Positions 46,006 through 57,240 of a DNA stretch of 64,000 bases are shown here, one piece after another. Every line of letters starts with the position of its first letter. Position 1 is the stretch's first letter. The stretch lies in assembly GCA_032209605.1 (NCBI GenBank), contig JASFXZ010000016.1, forward strand, positions 2,356,001 through 2,420,000, given 5' to 3'. Made by a program: the position numbers and the translations under genes. The notes beneath the pieces were generated by a model. It was given only the letters and a program-made list of their open reading frames with translations. It did not search any database and was not told the DNA's origin. This DNA comes from Mactromeris polynyma. Its lineage: Eukaryota; Mollusca; Bivalvia; Venerida; Mactridae.

Positions 46006-46150
46006 CGCTTAGATTATATTTGTATCGATACAGATCGGAAATGGATGAACATACATCGTCATTGGTGCAAAAAGTTTCAAATTTACGATTTGTCAACAAT
46101 ATTGCCTATATTGCCACTCGTCATTTTTTGCAATGACTTGAGCGAGCATA
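46006..46150 (-). other. SLC35C2: Candidate non-coding first exon of SLC35C2
   Basis: Minus strand AATCTAAGCG followed by GTAAGG gives a good donor at 46005. The region above it (GCGCATTGCACGAG, GAAGCGAC) is less AT-rich. It would splice to the acceptor at 44534. The transcription start is unknown. Confidence 0.35.
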
Positions 46151-46620
46151 ATCTATGTCGCTTCAATCAATAAAAATATCATTTTACTCGTGCAATGCGC
46201 ATCCCGCGTTCTATGCCTTTTTAGGATTCAGTATATAATTATCTTTAATCAATCGAAGGGGGGATTTTAATGTTGCGTTTCAATTAAGATTTAGATGAAA
46301 AGCATTGTCATTAATCCGTACCAGTTGAGATATTTCTGAAACTGTAGGCCTATTCTGCGCACAAATATTATCACTGTGCTAGCTCTAGATCTAGTTGTTC
46401 ATATAATGTTCAGGACGTTTAGGAAAACATTTCGCCAGGTCCTAGAGGTATAACAGATCATAAAATGAGCCATACTGGTAAACCGAATTTCTGAATTAGT
46501 AAATGTTTCATCTGGACATAGGCCTACAATTTATAATTATAATTCATGACTATCCTCGTCTCGGCGGCAGGCCTTCCCAATTGTTGAATTATTTAGAGGC
46601 ATGGATTTATGACATGTATC

Positions 46621-46674
46621 ACCAAAGACCTAAATTATAAATAGGCCTACCATTTATTTATTTAGGTCTTTGGT
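46621..46674. mobile_element. MITE relic with 15-bp perfect inverted repeat
   Basis: ACCAAAGACCTAAAT (46621-46635) and ATTTAGGTCTTTGGT (46660-46674). Related pair CAAAGACCTA/TAGGTCTTTG at 46954-46989 and a single arm at 53814-53824. Confidence 0.6.
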
Positions 46675-46953
46675 ATGACGGACATATAAACCGTGCATGA
46701 ATGTTGGAGGTTTGATGTACAGAAAGTCAGATGTAGCACTATAAGTATTGTAATCATTGAGTTAACGAATACTGATAGTTAATGATAATGTTAAACGTGT
46801 GCTGAATGTTCTGTATGATATGAGTGTAATTATTTGGTGGAGTGTCGCGCTACAACCCAATAATTACTCCCATATCTCATAATCTCACTACAATCTCAAG
46901 GAGAATGCACCAAAAAGAAAATCCAACACTCACTTTTCATGCATTCCGCACAC

Positions 46954-46989
46954 CAAAGACCTATATACCAGAAGCTACTTAGGTCTTTG
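46954..46989. mobile_element. Second CAAAGACCTA inverted-repeat element
   Basis: 10-bp arms around 16 bases, 280 bp from the first; same terminal motif. Confidence 0.5.
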
Positions 46990-47150
46990 CGCACACCAAA
47001 GTTATCACTTTCAGACTAATAAGAGTACTTTTGTGATTTGAGTTCCGAGTGCAATCCGTTATAGTTCCCGACCATGTAGTGTCTAAGAGTCATTTATTGT
47101 ACTTGTGTACATAAATAATATAATACATTGTATATCTGTAACATCCACGT

Positions 47151-47311
47151 TTGCTGCGCCGTAGCCACACTGAGGCACACCGCAAGGCAGCTGCCTGTGT
47201 TAAAATTTGCAGAACACTAGAGAAGTCCTAGAAAACATATTTACCGGGGAAACATGCCCCCGGACCCCCCTACACTGCCTCGGTTTAAATATACCTCTGG
47301 CTACGGCACTG
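47151..47311. mobile_element. hAT-like MITE (CAGTGCCGTAGCCAGAGG termini)
   Basis: The left end TGCGCCGTAGCCACACTGAG and right end CCTCTGGCTACGGCACTG are inverted repeats. GC-rich interior (ATGCCCCCGGACCCCC). The terminal sequence resembles hAT non-autonomous elements (from memory). A fragment CTCCTGGCTACGCCAC lies at about 33314. Confidence 0.6.
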
Positions 47312-47593
47312 GTTTGTTGTTAATTCATTTACATAAATGTACATAACATACAGTGGATAAAATGGCTAAGACAAGAAATATAATAAATTATATAGAAAAT
47401 ATTATAGAATATTGATTTCATTAGTATGTAAAAAAGCGTTTTTCGTGAAGTATATTAATTCATTTATTCGTACAGTTGAATGTTTAATTTAAAACTGAAA
47501 TAGATATGGAAAAAAATTGTGTTCACCAATCCAGTTACATTTCAGTTGTGTATTACATTTTAACATGGATCTAATAATAGAACAGAACATATC

Positions 47594-47892
47594 GTTTGTA
47601 TTTGCGTTTATACATCGTCGCCACCGGTTTCCCACATGGGCGACGCCTCCAGAAGAATGTTAAGTCATATTAGATTTTTGGAGGATAGTGCATGATACAG
47701 AAGATGCCCCAGTTCCAGAAGCACACCTGGTTCTTTTACGTGCTTGGTGTAAAGCATCATACGCGGGACATCGGTTTTTAAAGTCTCGTCCGAAAGACTG
47801 TTAAGTACGGTCAGTGATGGAGCGGGGAATCGAACCTGCGATCCCTGGATTACAAGTCCAAGTGCGTTACCACAGGACTACGGATCCGCTAC
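47594..47892 (-). mobile_element. tRNA-derived SINE (family A)
   Basis: Complete copy. Head anticodon stem TTGGA/TCCAG with loop CTTGTAA (TGT), B box GGTTCGATTCC on the minus strand, and a CCCACATGGG variant of the palindrome. Confidence 0.85.
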
Positions 47893-49786
47893 ATCGTTTA
47901 TTACACCCAGGTATATATATACAGTATGGGGAAATAACACAAAATATTTACATTGTAATAATACAGTATAATACAGTTCCGATACAAGAGAGAGTTCATA
48001 TTTAAGAGAAAAGAATTAATTATAACATTCGTAATCATGCAGGATGGATAAGTGATTAAAAATTCTTATTGTTCATTTGAAAAATATCAGTAATTAATGC
48101 TTGCTTCGCTGTTGTAGTAACGTTGAGTCAACTGTTCTACTATATAATAAGTTTTCTAATTTTAGCGTGTGGTCGACTAAAATAGTAACTTTTTGCACGT
48201 TAAAGTTGAGAATTTCATTGTTTGCCAGAATAGAACAGATAATAGATCCGAGAGTTTAATTGCACACGTGGGCAACAAAGTAACACGTGGTAAACACGCG
48301 GCGCCTTTTAGTAGACTGGGTTGTTTTAATTAAAGAGATACCGACTAATTATAGCAACAATAAGGCGCCAATCACTATTGTCCAAGGTGATATTGTTTGC
48401 CTCGCAATCAAGGCTAACTGTGAACATGATCAGATCCTTCTATTATCCTTAGAGGGTAAGGTACTCATTTTTAATCGACTAATCATTGTTTCTGATTGGT
48501 TGTTTTATGTTTTTCACACCAACATTTTTTGGAGATCCACCTCGAAAAAACTAAAGTGTGCTTTAAGTTGTCATTCCTTGATACAACGCTTTTGATAAGA
48601 ACAACAAGAAAACATTGAAAAACAAGATTTTGGTGAGTAACTTGCAGTATTTTGCTTTAAAAATGCTTATCGAATTCATCTTATTTTTGACTTACTTTTA
48701 ACACACATTTGTCCGAAACTTTTGAAGACAATTAGTTAACTATTACATGCTTAATGTGCTTGGGTTTAACCAATATCTGATATTTGTATGTTACTTGTTG
48801 CTGTCTTAAAAAGTGTGTTCATATATAATATGTGGTCAATTGCCACATTAATACTATCAGAATACATGTTTATAGTTTCAACAGTTCTAGTACAAAATGT
48901 GATACTATCTAAATAGCGTTAATTTTACATATAATAATAAGATCTAATGAACCTATATAAGTATAAACATTGTACTGAAAAAACCATCAGTATCTATAAA
49001 TTAATGAAAATATAGTAAGACATAGGATACGTGTAGTATAAAATGTTTTGTTTCTCATTTCAAATAATTTGTAAGTATACATGGCAAGATTTCTCATAAT
49101 AGTTTTGTTATTTGAATTGGTCAAGTCAATAAATTTAATGATATTTGCATTTTTCGAGTAATATTTTTTTAATTTAAACTTGATATAACGGACATTCTAA
49201 TAAAAAATGAAACTCATATCTTCAATGACATTACGTAATCTTCATTTTCTTTCGTTTTATGGTATTTGTACAGGCTTATGCCGTCTTCCGGCTTCTACTT
49301 CTAATCTACGAGCAGATGAACGTAGACGACAAAATGCAAAGCGAAACTTTTCAATGTTAATAAAATCTTAATACGGTTGTGTGTTGCTGAAAACAGATTT
49401 TGGTAATACAGTGTATTTTAAAAAAGTGATCGGAACCATCTCGACAGTGCTGTCATATCCATATGCAACAACTTAATTGCTGTCATACTTACGCATATGA
49501 TTAGTGAATGTTGCTTTCCGTCATTTGTGTTAATCAGGCTGATGTAAATTGTGTCTACCATATTTTAGTTGCATTGTTTTATGTTACGTTTTCAGATATT
49601 AATTATTGTCTTTTATATGGTTGCAATGGTTAATTAAAATGTAGCGGTATTTTGTAGAAAACTTAAACCAAATACATGGAGCGAATTTAAGTTCCAACCA
49701 AAAGTTTTTCATTAAGATGTGGTCCTATTGTTATTAGCGAACATCCCATTTTTGTCTGTAACCTTCAAACGTTAACATCGAAAAGG
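47893..49786. other. Intergenic; possible FoxH 5' exon near 48633
   Basis: No coding gene recognised. A donor-like TTTTG/GTGAGT lies at 48633/48634. Upstream at 48265-48305 is a locally GC-rich patch with CACGTGGG, ACACGTGG and CGCGGCGCC. This could be a promoter and untranslated first exon of the forkhead gene 7 kb downstream, but nothing connects them directly. The 102-codon frame at 48287-48595 has no motif. Confidence 0.3.
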
Positions 49787-50206
49787 CTCCTAGACTTTTC
49801 GACCCCTAGACAATTGACCCCATGACAGTTCGACCCCTAGGACATTTCGACCCCTAATTGTCTATTAGACTTTTCGACCCCAGATTTATGTATATAACAC
49901 ATAACTGTTATGTTTTAAAGATGATAGACATATTGTTTGTGATTATGTATTTTATTATGATGTAAATAAGGTGAACATATCACTATTCTTGCTTATATAT
50001 ATCGAACAACAAACTCATACAAAATCGTTATGTTTTTCATTTTATTACAATAAAATCACATCGTTATTAAACAAAATAATTTCTATTTATATATATATAG
50101 CTATATATAATTAATTTCAGTTGCATAATACACTATTATAAAGTAGGAGTCGAAACGTCCATCAGGTAGGGGTCGAATTGTCTTGCATCAGGGGTCGAAA
50201 ACTCTA
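49787..50206. repeat. Palindromic element with TCGACCCCTA clusters
   Basis: The left cluster holds TTTTCGACCCCTAGACAATT and three further CGACCCC/TGACCCC words (49795-49895). The right cluster (50145-50206) holds the inverse (TAGGGGTCGAATTGTC, AGGGGTCGAAAA). The arms enclose about 250 bp of AT-rich DNA. A half copy lies at 53702-53790. Confidence 0.6.
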
Positions 50207-51149
50207 AATACGAAAAATACTTAAGGACTGAGTCAAAATGTAAAAGGCAAAAAACAAAGGTTTTTGTCCGTATGATTTAATCAGATGTGAACTGCAAAAA
50301 CTCTGAAAAATTAAGTCATTTTTAACATCGGAAACTAAGCCCATTGTCGGTAAATGATGTCAAATCTTAACATCGAAAACTTAAGCTTTTTGTCGAAAAA
50401 ATTAGTGTGATGTTAACGTCGGGGGCTAAATTATGACACCGTGTTAAATCAGCTCTCTGTCGGATGATCCGACAAAGTCTATTGTATTTAGTATCATAAT
50501 ACAAACACATGTCCTGACAAACTGAAGTAACAAGAATATATACATTCATGGCATAATACGGGTAAAGATAATATTTGATAATAATGAATTAGTCAATCAT
50601 AACATGTTTGAATATTGAAATATTTCTTATCAAATTTTGGGAGTTTTCATAGACATACCGCTATATTCATCGTCTCAAGAAAATAGTACATGTAAAGCCC
50701 TCTGGTTTTATTAGTGATTTGATGAGAATAATGACCGATTTATCAGGAATATATAAATTGTGGAAAGGCAGGAGTCTTGATATAAACGGCTTTTTCTGGA
50801 TTATTTCTGTCACAAAGTTTTTGGCAAAATGAGTTTACCCGAATAGTCGCACATTAATGTCTAATACGATAATTTGAAAAACGTGCAGTCTTGCATTGAA
50901 AGCGCCTCTATGGACCTTCAGTCCTTTGATATTGATTCGTACAGATCGCCCCTATTCAGAATTCCTTTTCAGTAAGTCAATTAAAACCTCGTGATTTCTT
51001 GCTTTCGTATTCAAGTTATGCCGTGAAGACAAAGTATTTTCATAAATTCGTTTACAGTCAAATTAACATTGTACATTTGTTTTAGAATTGTGATCTTTAT
51101 CGGTATCCGGGTATTCATGACCAATCTTTTGTTGTTGTGTTATGCGTCT

Positions 51150-51257
51150 GTAGTGCCACATATAGTCCGTGCCGCATATAGTTCGTGTCGAGGCGCGCTG
51201 TATGCGGCGAAAAGGCATGTTCATGCCGCATATAGCTATTATATGTCTTGTCCTATA
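51150..51257. repeat. Palindromic repeat (GTGCCGCATATAGT), copy 1
   Basis: GTAGTGCCACATATAGTCCG then TGCCGCATATAGT ... ATGCCGCATATAGC. The internal CTGTATGCGGCG is the inverse of the outer motif. Copy 2 is at 52337-52447, same orientation. Confidence 0.65.
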
Positions 51258-51451
51258 TAAAGTTATCATCATCTGTTCTAATTTAAAGAAAAAATGTGTT
51301 TTCTCAAACTCGGGATATGTTACATAAAATAACAGAAAAATATGCTAAAATAAAATAAACAGTTTGTTTAATGTTGCTTGATTAAATTAAAACCCTATCA
51401 ACAGCTTAGCGCAGTAAAAAGCGAATAAATTTAACATATTATTGGATCACC

Positions 51452-51540
51452 TCGCCACAGCCGTAGACGGACCGACCCGGGATCAAACCCGCGACCTTCG
51501 GACTGGTAATTGAGTGCGATATCGACTGCGCTTGATTCAT
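51452..51540 (-). mobile_element. tRNA-derived repeat (family C), head only
   Basis: Minus strand: GCGCAGTCGATATCGCACTC, then GCGGGTTTGATCCCGGGTC (B-box-like) and CCGTCTACGGCTG. It is inverted relative to 52785-52865, which shares the B box and the GACCGTCTACGGC segment. Confidence 0.5.
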
Positions 51541-52336
51541 AATACAAACTATCAAATATCATTACGCTGTTGCATATGTTAAGAAATTATTTTACTCCGG
51601 CGTATTTGTCTAAGGTCATGCTTTCATAAGTAACGCTTTCTTTATTTTCTATGTCAATATATATGCAATGCAATATTCGCCCGTTGCAGCCTTAAACAGT
51701 AGACTTTTAATTCCAATATTATTTCTGAGCTCCTTAACTATTCGCCGTTGGTGCGTTTTTTGATCCCGCATCAATGCGTATACCATTTGCTTTTAAATGA
51801 GAGTAAGTGAAATCTTGTTAACTGTTTAAAACCTTGAGAATGAGTCGTAGGTCATTGTTGTATGCCTTCATTAATATATAATTTACACCCAACCAACCAA
51901 CACCCACGCACACTAAGTATGAATTATTGCATAATCATTATTCCAGCAATCACGGAGTTAAAACGAGGAAAATACCATTGAAAGAGTAAATAACATATCA
52001 TTTTTAGAAATACATGATTATTGCGTTTAAATAGTTTTACGTGTTTTGTTTAATTTTGGAGGAAGGGTCGAACATTTCTCCCACTAATATCCAACAACCG
52101 TTAGCATCAGCACTCGCAGTTGGTTGATTCTTTGGTGCAATTGTTCTAATGTACGTCGTACTTCTTGAGATTATAATCCTACCTTCTTTCACAACGTTCG
52201 TCTATTAGTTAGAAATATTATTTTGCCTGGTCTAATGTCACCTTGTGTTTATTTTATTTTGTTGTTCATCTCACTGACCCGCGTTCTAGTGAATTTTTTT
52301 TCAACAAGGAATGAACATTATATGAACGAAAGCATT

Positions 52337-52447
52337 GTAGTGCCACATAATAGTCCGTGCCGCATATAGTCCGTGCAATTAGTTGACGTTAACTTTATGC
52401 GGCGGACATGTGCCTCGATGCCGCATTAATCTCACTTGTCTTTTATA
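52337..52447. repeat. Palindromic repeat (GTGCCGCATATAGT), copy 2
   Basis: GTAGTGCCACATAATAGTCC then GTGCCGCATATAGTCCGTGC ... CTTTATGCGGCGGACATG ... GATGCCGCATTAATC. Confidence 0.65.
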
Positions 52448-52784
52448 CGTTTTTGAAATGAGAATTTGAATAAGATAGCAATATCAAAAAGTTAAATTTG
52501 AAAAGGAGACAAACTGACTTATGTATAGATGTTCCTCAACTACTGTCGTTCGAAGGAGTTAGGACCCTTTTATGTACTAATGCATTATAGTGGGGATATA
52601 GATGTTTGTCAGCGCTTCGGCTTGTACATGTATGACCAAATTGTAGATTTTAAAGAAACCTCACAGAATCATTAGTTTAAACATATTTTTAAACATTTGT
52701 ATTAATTGCGACAAAAGCATGTAAACTGCAAACGCATATTGGTGTTATCTGTTAAGATGATAGTAATAATAATTTATCACGAAT

Positions 52785-52865
52785 CCCCGTCTAACGCAGT
52801 CGGTATGGCACTAAAATTCCAGGCCGAATGTCGCGGGTTTGATCCCGGGTCCGACCGTCTACGGC
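52785..52865 (+). mobile_element. tRNA-derived repeat (family C)
   Basis: CGTCTAACGCAGTCGGTATG (A-box-like) and TCGCGGGTTTGATCCCGGGT, then CCGACCGTCTACGGCC. No functional anticodon arm. Confidence 0.5.
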
Positions 52866-52961
52866 CAAATCACCCATTTTTCAATAATTTAAATCGGCAC
52901 ATTTTACTTTGCACAACAGTGACTCTTTCTGTTATCTGGACATATATATATATATACGTAT

Positions 52962-53030
52962 ACTATATAAGGGATATAGGGAGTGAGCTCTAGAAAGGAA
53001 TAAGTGAGAGAACTCGTGACAATCTCAAGT
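52962..53030. mobile_element. Fragment of GAGTTCTCCC-type MITE
   Basis: ACTATATAAGGGATATAGGG then AGTGAG ... AGAGAACTCGTGACAATCTC; matches the right half of 17280-17441. Confidence 0.5.
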
Positions 53031-53701
53031 GGTCCATTTTGTCAAGAAAAAGCCTTGGCTCCATATTTGACAAACTCGACTTTCATAGATGCAGTGCTCT
53101 CGGCGTAAATGATATCTTCCTTTTCTTTACTCAGACAAACTTCTGCTTCCTCATCAAGTGTTCGGGACATGTTGACAATTTTGTTATTTTTCATACCTTG
53201 TCTTTCTGCTCATCGCCAAAAACGCTCCGTCTGTGAAGAAAACCAGTCGCCAATTTATCAAGCTTGAACAAAATCTATCATAGTTTCTGCTTTTCATCTT
53301 TATTCAAGGTTGTATGTTTTTTATGGCATATTTAGAGATGTTTAAGCGCCTACAATTATAGAATATTTGCTGTTATAAATTAAAATGACATGACAGTATT
53401 TTTCTCCTCTCAGATAGATACATGGTTGTCTCCTACCACCAAAATTGAATTTCATCTTATAAAAAATCTCCTTCTAGTTTGATAATGACGTATTTCTAAA
53501 CCGAAAGTAGCATATTTAAGACGTCAAAACAAATGTTGAGATTTTGACAAATCGAACAGGATGTTCATTAATTTTACTGAATTACTGTCGTACTGTTTTA
53601 TTGTTTGTGGCAAAATCTGTTCAATTAAGTGTCATGTGTCTTGAAAGTTATTGTACCAGTTCGCGGTCAATGTAACATCACTATATGTGATACTTATTTT
53701 G

Positions 53702-53830
53702 GCTATGGGACAACTTGACCCCTACCAACTCGACCCCTAAGTCAACTCGACCCCTTATTTTGCTAAGTCATGATATAAATTCGACCCCTCTTTTTTATTG
53801 TCAATTTTTATTTTAGGTCTTTGGTAAAAT
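53702..53830. repeat. TCGACCCCTA half-element and GGTCTTTGG arm
   Basis: Four (A/T)CGACCCCT-type words at 53707-53790, related to 49787-50206, then TTTTAGGTCTTTGGTAAAAT. Confidence 0.5.
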
Positions 53831-55078
53831 ATGCGCAAAGATTTCGTTGATTTTAATAAGTCTTGTTAAGAATTCTTGCTGTAGCAATGTTTAAATTTTA
53901 ATAATGTAATACAAGTAATTGCTTTTCTCTGACCCTTTTGGGTTCATGTTTCTTTGGGCCACCTAAGCCTTTTGTGTTGTTTTAAGGATCACAATCCATG
54001 AAGGTGTTTATTTATTATTTTTTTAAGTTATTCTATTTTATCCTCTTGTAATAGGAAATAGTTTGTAACAATTTATGTTTGTTAACAAAGACTTTCTTGC
54101 CAGATGAAAGATGCGCCATATGGAATTTAATAATTCTTTCAAATTTAAGGGAAATTTGATTTTATTATTTGCTCTAATGTTGCATAGACTGTATTCTAAA
54201 AAAGAGAACAATCCATTGAATATGTTCCCTAAAATGTTCTGAACCTCTGCGATGATAAATGAGAGCTATAGTTTAATCCACATATCATGAATTAATTCAT
54301 ACAGATAACGATAGATATCTGAGTTTTTGAAGTCTTGGATTCATGCTTTCTGACGAATGTCTTGCAATGGTTACCTCCCTTATCATGTGATTTAAACCGT
54401 GCTTTTGTCCAGAGGACGTGACTTAATGCCGTCTTGCCAATGTCCGCTTTTTTAAAAGCGTAAATGAATAGACAACACATAAACCGTCATATTTTAATAG
54501 GAAGAAATATCAAGCCAGTCGAACTATGTTAAGAAAATAAATGGATGATTTTGGTATTATCATTTCGTAAACGTTTGGCACAATAAAAGAGCAATATTTT
54601 GCAGCTACAATTATTCGATGATATGTATTTACCCACATGCAAAATGTGTTGGTTTCATTATATCGTCTGTTCGCATGTAGCCGTCAGGATTGTTATGTCT
54701 ATTCAATTGGTTTTGGCTTTCTTTGATCTCATAATTGTGGCCAATTCAGACTTGTATAATTAAATGAGGAAATTTATTGGCTATACGAAAGTGTCCCAGT
54801 AATTTTATAATTGGATTTTCAATATTAATACTGATATACGAGTATTGTTTCCTACCATCAAAAATTGAATTCATTAAATAACAGTAGACAGCAATGTTGA
54901 CTTGTTTCAAAACAGACTAAAAGTTGGTAGAGCGTTTAAACATCTGGACAGTGTAAAATTTCGACGACATATTTTGTTAATTATTATTACGAGAACTTTG
55001 ATAAGGCTTTATGCGTTTTATTTAACACCGATTTCGAAACTACTGTTCTATCCCATCTGAACTGACATAATTGAGGTA
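53831..55078. other. AT-rich intergenic stretch
   Basis: No gene, array or recognisable element. Confidence 0.45.
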
Positions 55079-55165
55079 TTATGAGTTGGCGCTAACCCGA
55101 TATTCGAACTCACAACCAACGGGTCATGAGTCAGGCGCTCTCCCCTCGACCACGGTGCTCACCGT
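55079..55165 (-). mobile_element. tRNA-like repeat upstream of FoxH
   Basis: Minus strand: GTGGTCGAGGGGAGAGCGCC, loop CTCATGA (CAT) and TGAGTTCGAATATCGGG. Arms do not pair well enough for a working tRNA. Confidence 0.45.
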
Positions 55166-55704
55166 TTAATGATCATTACTGACATTACTTCAAAAACTGT
55201 AGAACGTTAATAATAATTATATTCGAGACATAGCTAGGTAGTGGAGGAGTAGAGCGTGTCAAGATGTAATGATTTGTAACCAAGGTGGCAGTCAGTCATC
55301 AAGAGTGATTAATATAAACTGCAATCTTGTTCAACAAATTGCTGTAAAATAAATAAGATTAAACTAATATTTATCAACAAAATATGTTCGTTATAAACAC
55401 TCGTTTAAAATACCAATTTAGACAAGCGACAGTAGTCAACCAAATATCCGTTGGCAACTAAAACTTCCATCTGCATAATTTCAAATCGCCAGTTTTTATC
55501 AAAAGTACCAGTTAAAAGTTGAAAACTAGCCTATAGTATTCATAGTTCAGAACTGTCTAGCGCCTGCCTAGTATTCATACTTCATACCCGTCGAAGGCGG
55601 ATCAAGTGTCATTGGCTAGCTTGCATCTTCGTATAATGTGGTTATATGTACATGTTGTTGTTGGCTAATGGTTTAATCTTGTTCATTTTCAGTCTGTATC
55701 GAGT

Positions 55705-57240
55705 ATGGCAGACAGTCTCAATCCATCAACGTATGACGTAGGGTACTGTCCAAGTATGGACCCATCCCTGGACGGATACTCCGAGATGGAGGACGATTTG
55801 AACGATTTGAACGATTATCATCCGCACTATGTACAATCAAATTCTTGGGCAGGAAGTCAGTACAATTATGATCAGGCCCATTACAATTTAACTGCTCCAA
55901 ATGTTAACCAATGGACCGGAAGTGAGACGTATGCTGCGCCTGCGCACATTAACCCAGATGACGAAGTATCGTATTTCAGTAACTTTAATACTTGGTCTAA
56001 TGTCAATAATCAAGCATATAACAGATGTAGTAGTACTGATACCACTTTCTCCAACTCCTCCCAATCAACTGTGCTTAGTCATAACTCAGTTAATGAACTT
56101 GACAATATTGAAGACTGGGACACATTGAAAACACAGAAAGGGCAGAAACGAAAGAGACGCCAGAACGAGGCTAAACAACCAAAGCAACACAAGAAAAGCC
56201 AATCACTTTTCCCGTACAAACGCTGGCCAAAACCACCCTACAGCTACCATGGTGTTATTGCTACGGTCATTTGGAATTCTAAGAACAAAGCACTCTCATT
56301 GAATGATATACATACTGGTATGATGGAGTTATTTCCCTTCTTTCGTGGTTCTTACGTAGGATGGCGGGATTCCGTTCGTAACTACTTGTCTAAAACACCC
56401 TGTTTCGTGAAAATACCTAGTGGCTCAAAAGCGTTGCCTAACGGTTGGACTGTTGATGTGACAAAACTGACGCCTAAAATGTTCGAACGCCAGGAAAACA
56501 ACAAAGAGGCTGAGAATTACAAGGCAACAATTCATGAACATCTAAATCTGACACCAATTCACATACCAGGTCATGAATACAACATGAAGCAAAGTAAGAA
56601 AAATGTACGGTCCATCAGATTGTCCGGGTTAGGTACGCGGACTCCAAAATGTAACCAGAAAATAACTGAAATGGAAAATACGAACCAGTTTAACGTCACT
56701 CTGCCTAGTGTGGAAAATTGCTTGAGCCAGACTGAATCACCTTTCTCTACGTACGCGTACAAACGGCAAGAATCTGGACAGGTTGAAGATTTGACATTCT
56801 CTAAACCAGATTCATTCTCTTCCGATGTTCTGACTAGTTCACCACCTAGATTGAACACTGATAGTTTTTCCTACCCTGCACCTTTGTATGATTTTAGAAG
56901 ATTAGTTGAATGTGAGCTCCGTTCATCCAAAGACGCTGTCACACTCTTGCATTCCTTGTGTTTCGCTGATACAAACGAGACAGACCCGCTTAATTTAGCC
57001 AGTGAACTTCCCATACTCCCCAGTAATCGCGATAGTGACGCTCAAATGTCCCAATACCTTAATTCTGATGACAGCTTGGAAAGTGAGGATGCAAATGGAA
57101 TCAAAAGACGTTACACTGACTTCTCCATATCTGGCCTGTTCTCGCCTCCATCTCCTGCCAAGTCTTCCGTGAAGTCTGAAACTGGAACAGAGTTATCTTC
57201 TGAGAAGAATGTTCGTTCAGAAAACCTTGAAAGATTGTGA
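55705..57240 (+). CDS. foxH: FoxH-like forkhead transcription factor
   Basis: A 511-aa protein in one coding exon. An acceptor TTCATTTTCAG ends at 55692, 12 bases before the ATG (AGTATGG), so an untranslated 5' exon probably exists upstream. Residues 1-140 are acidic and Tyr/Asn/Ser-rich; KRKRR at 148-152 is a likely nuclear signal. The forkhead domain (about 176-265) runs WPKPPYSYHGVIA, LSLNDIHTGMMELFPFFRG, YVGWRDSVRNYLSKTPCF and PNGWTVDVTKL. FPFFR, GWRDS and W-x-VDV are FoxH hallmarks. Known role: Smad2/3 DNA-binding partner in Nodal/Activin signalling. Oddity: the recognition helix reads DSVRNYLS where forkheads have (N/D)SIRHNLS, so the usually invariant base-contacting His is Asn. FSISGLF (473-479) is an EH1-like Groucho-binding motif, comparable to FSIKSLL of vertebrate FoxH1. 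No clear PPNK Smad motif; PPSPAK follows at 481-486. Confidence 0.88.
   Translation: MADSLNPSTYDVGYCPSMDPSLDGYSEMEDDLNDLNDYHPHYVQSNSWAGSQYNYDQAHYNLTAPNVNQWTGSETYAAPAHINPDDEVSYFSNFNTWSNVNNQAYNRCSSTDTTFSNSSQSTVLSHNSVNELDNIEDWDTLKTQKGQKRKRRQNEAKQPKQHKKSQSLFPYKRWPKPPYSYHGVIATVIWNSKNKALSLNDIHTGMMELFPFFRGSYVGWRDSVRNYLSKTPCFVKIPSGSKALPNGWTVDVTKLTPKMFERQENNKEAENYKATIHEHLNLTPIHIPGHEYNMKQSKKNVRSIRLSGLGTRTPKCNQKITEMENTNQFNVTLPSVENCLSQTESPFSTYAYKRQESGQVEDLTFSKPDSFSSDVLTSSPPRLNTDSFSYPAPLYDFRRLVECELRSSKDAVTLLHSLCFADTNETDPLNLASELPILPSNRDSDAQMSQYLNSDDSLESEDANGIKRRYTDFSISGLFSPPSPAKSSVKSETGTELSSEKNVRSENLERL

Noticed and set aside
55718..56858. Frames overlapping foxH on other frames and strands
   Set aside because: Shadows of the forkhead CDS.
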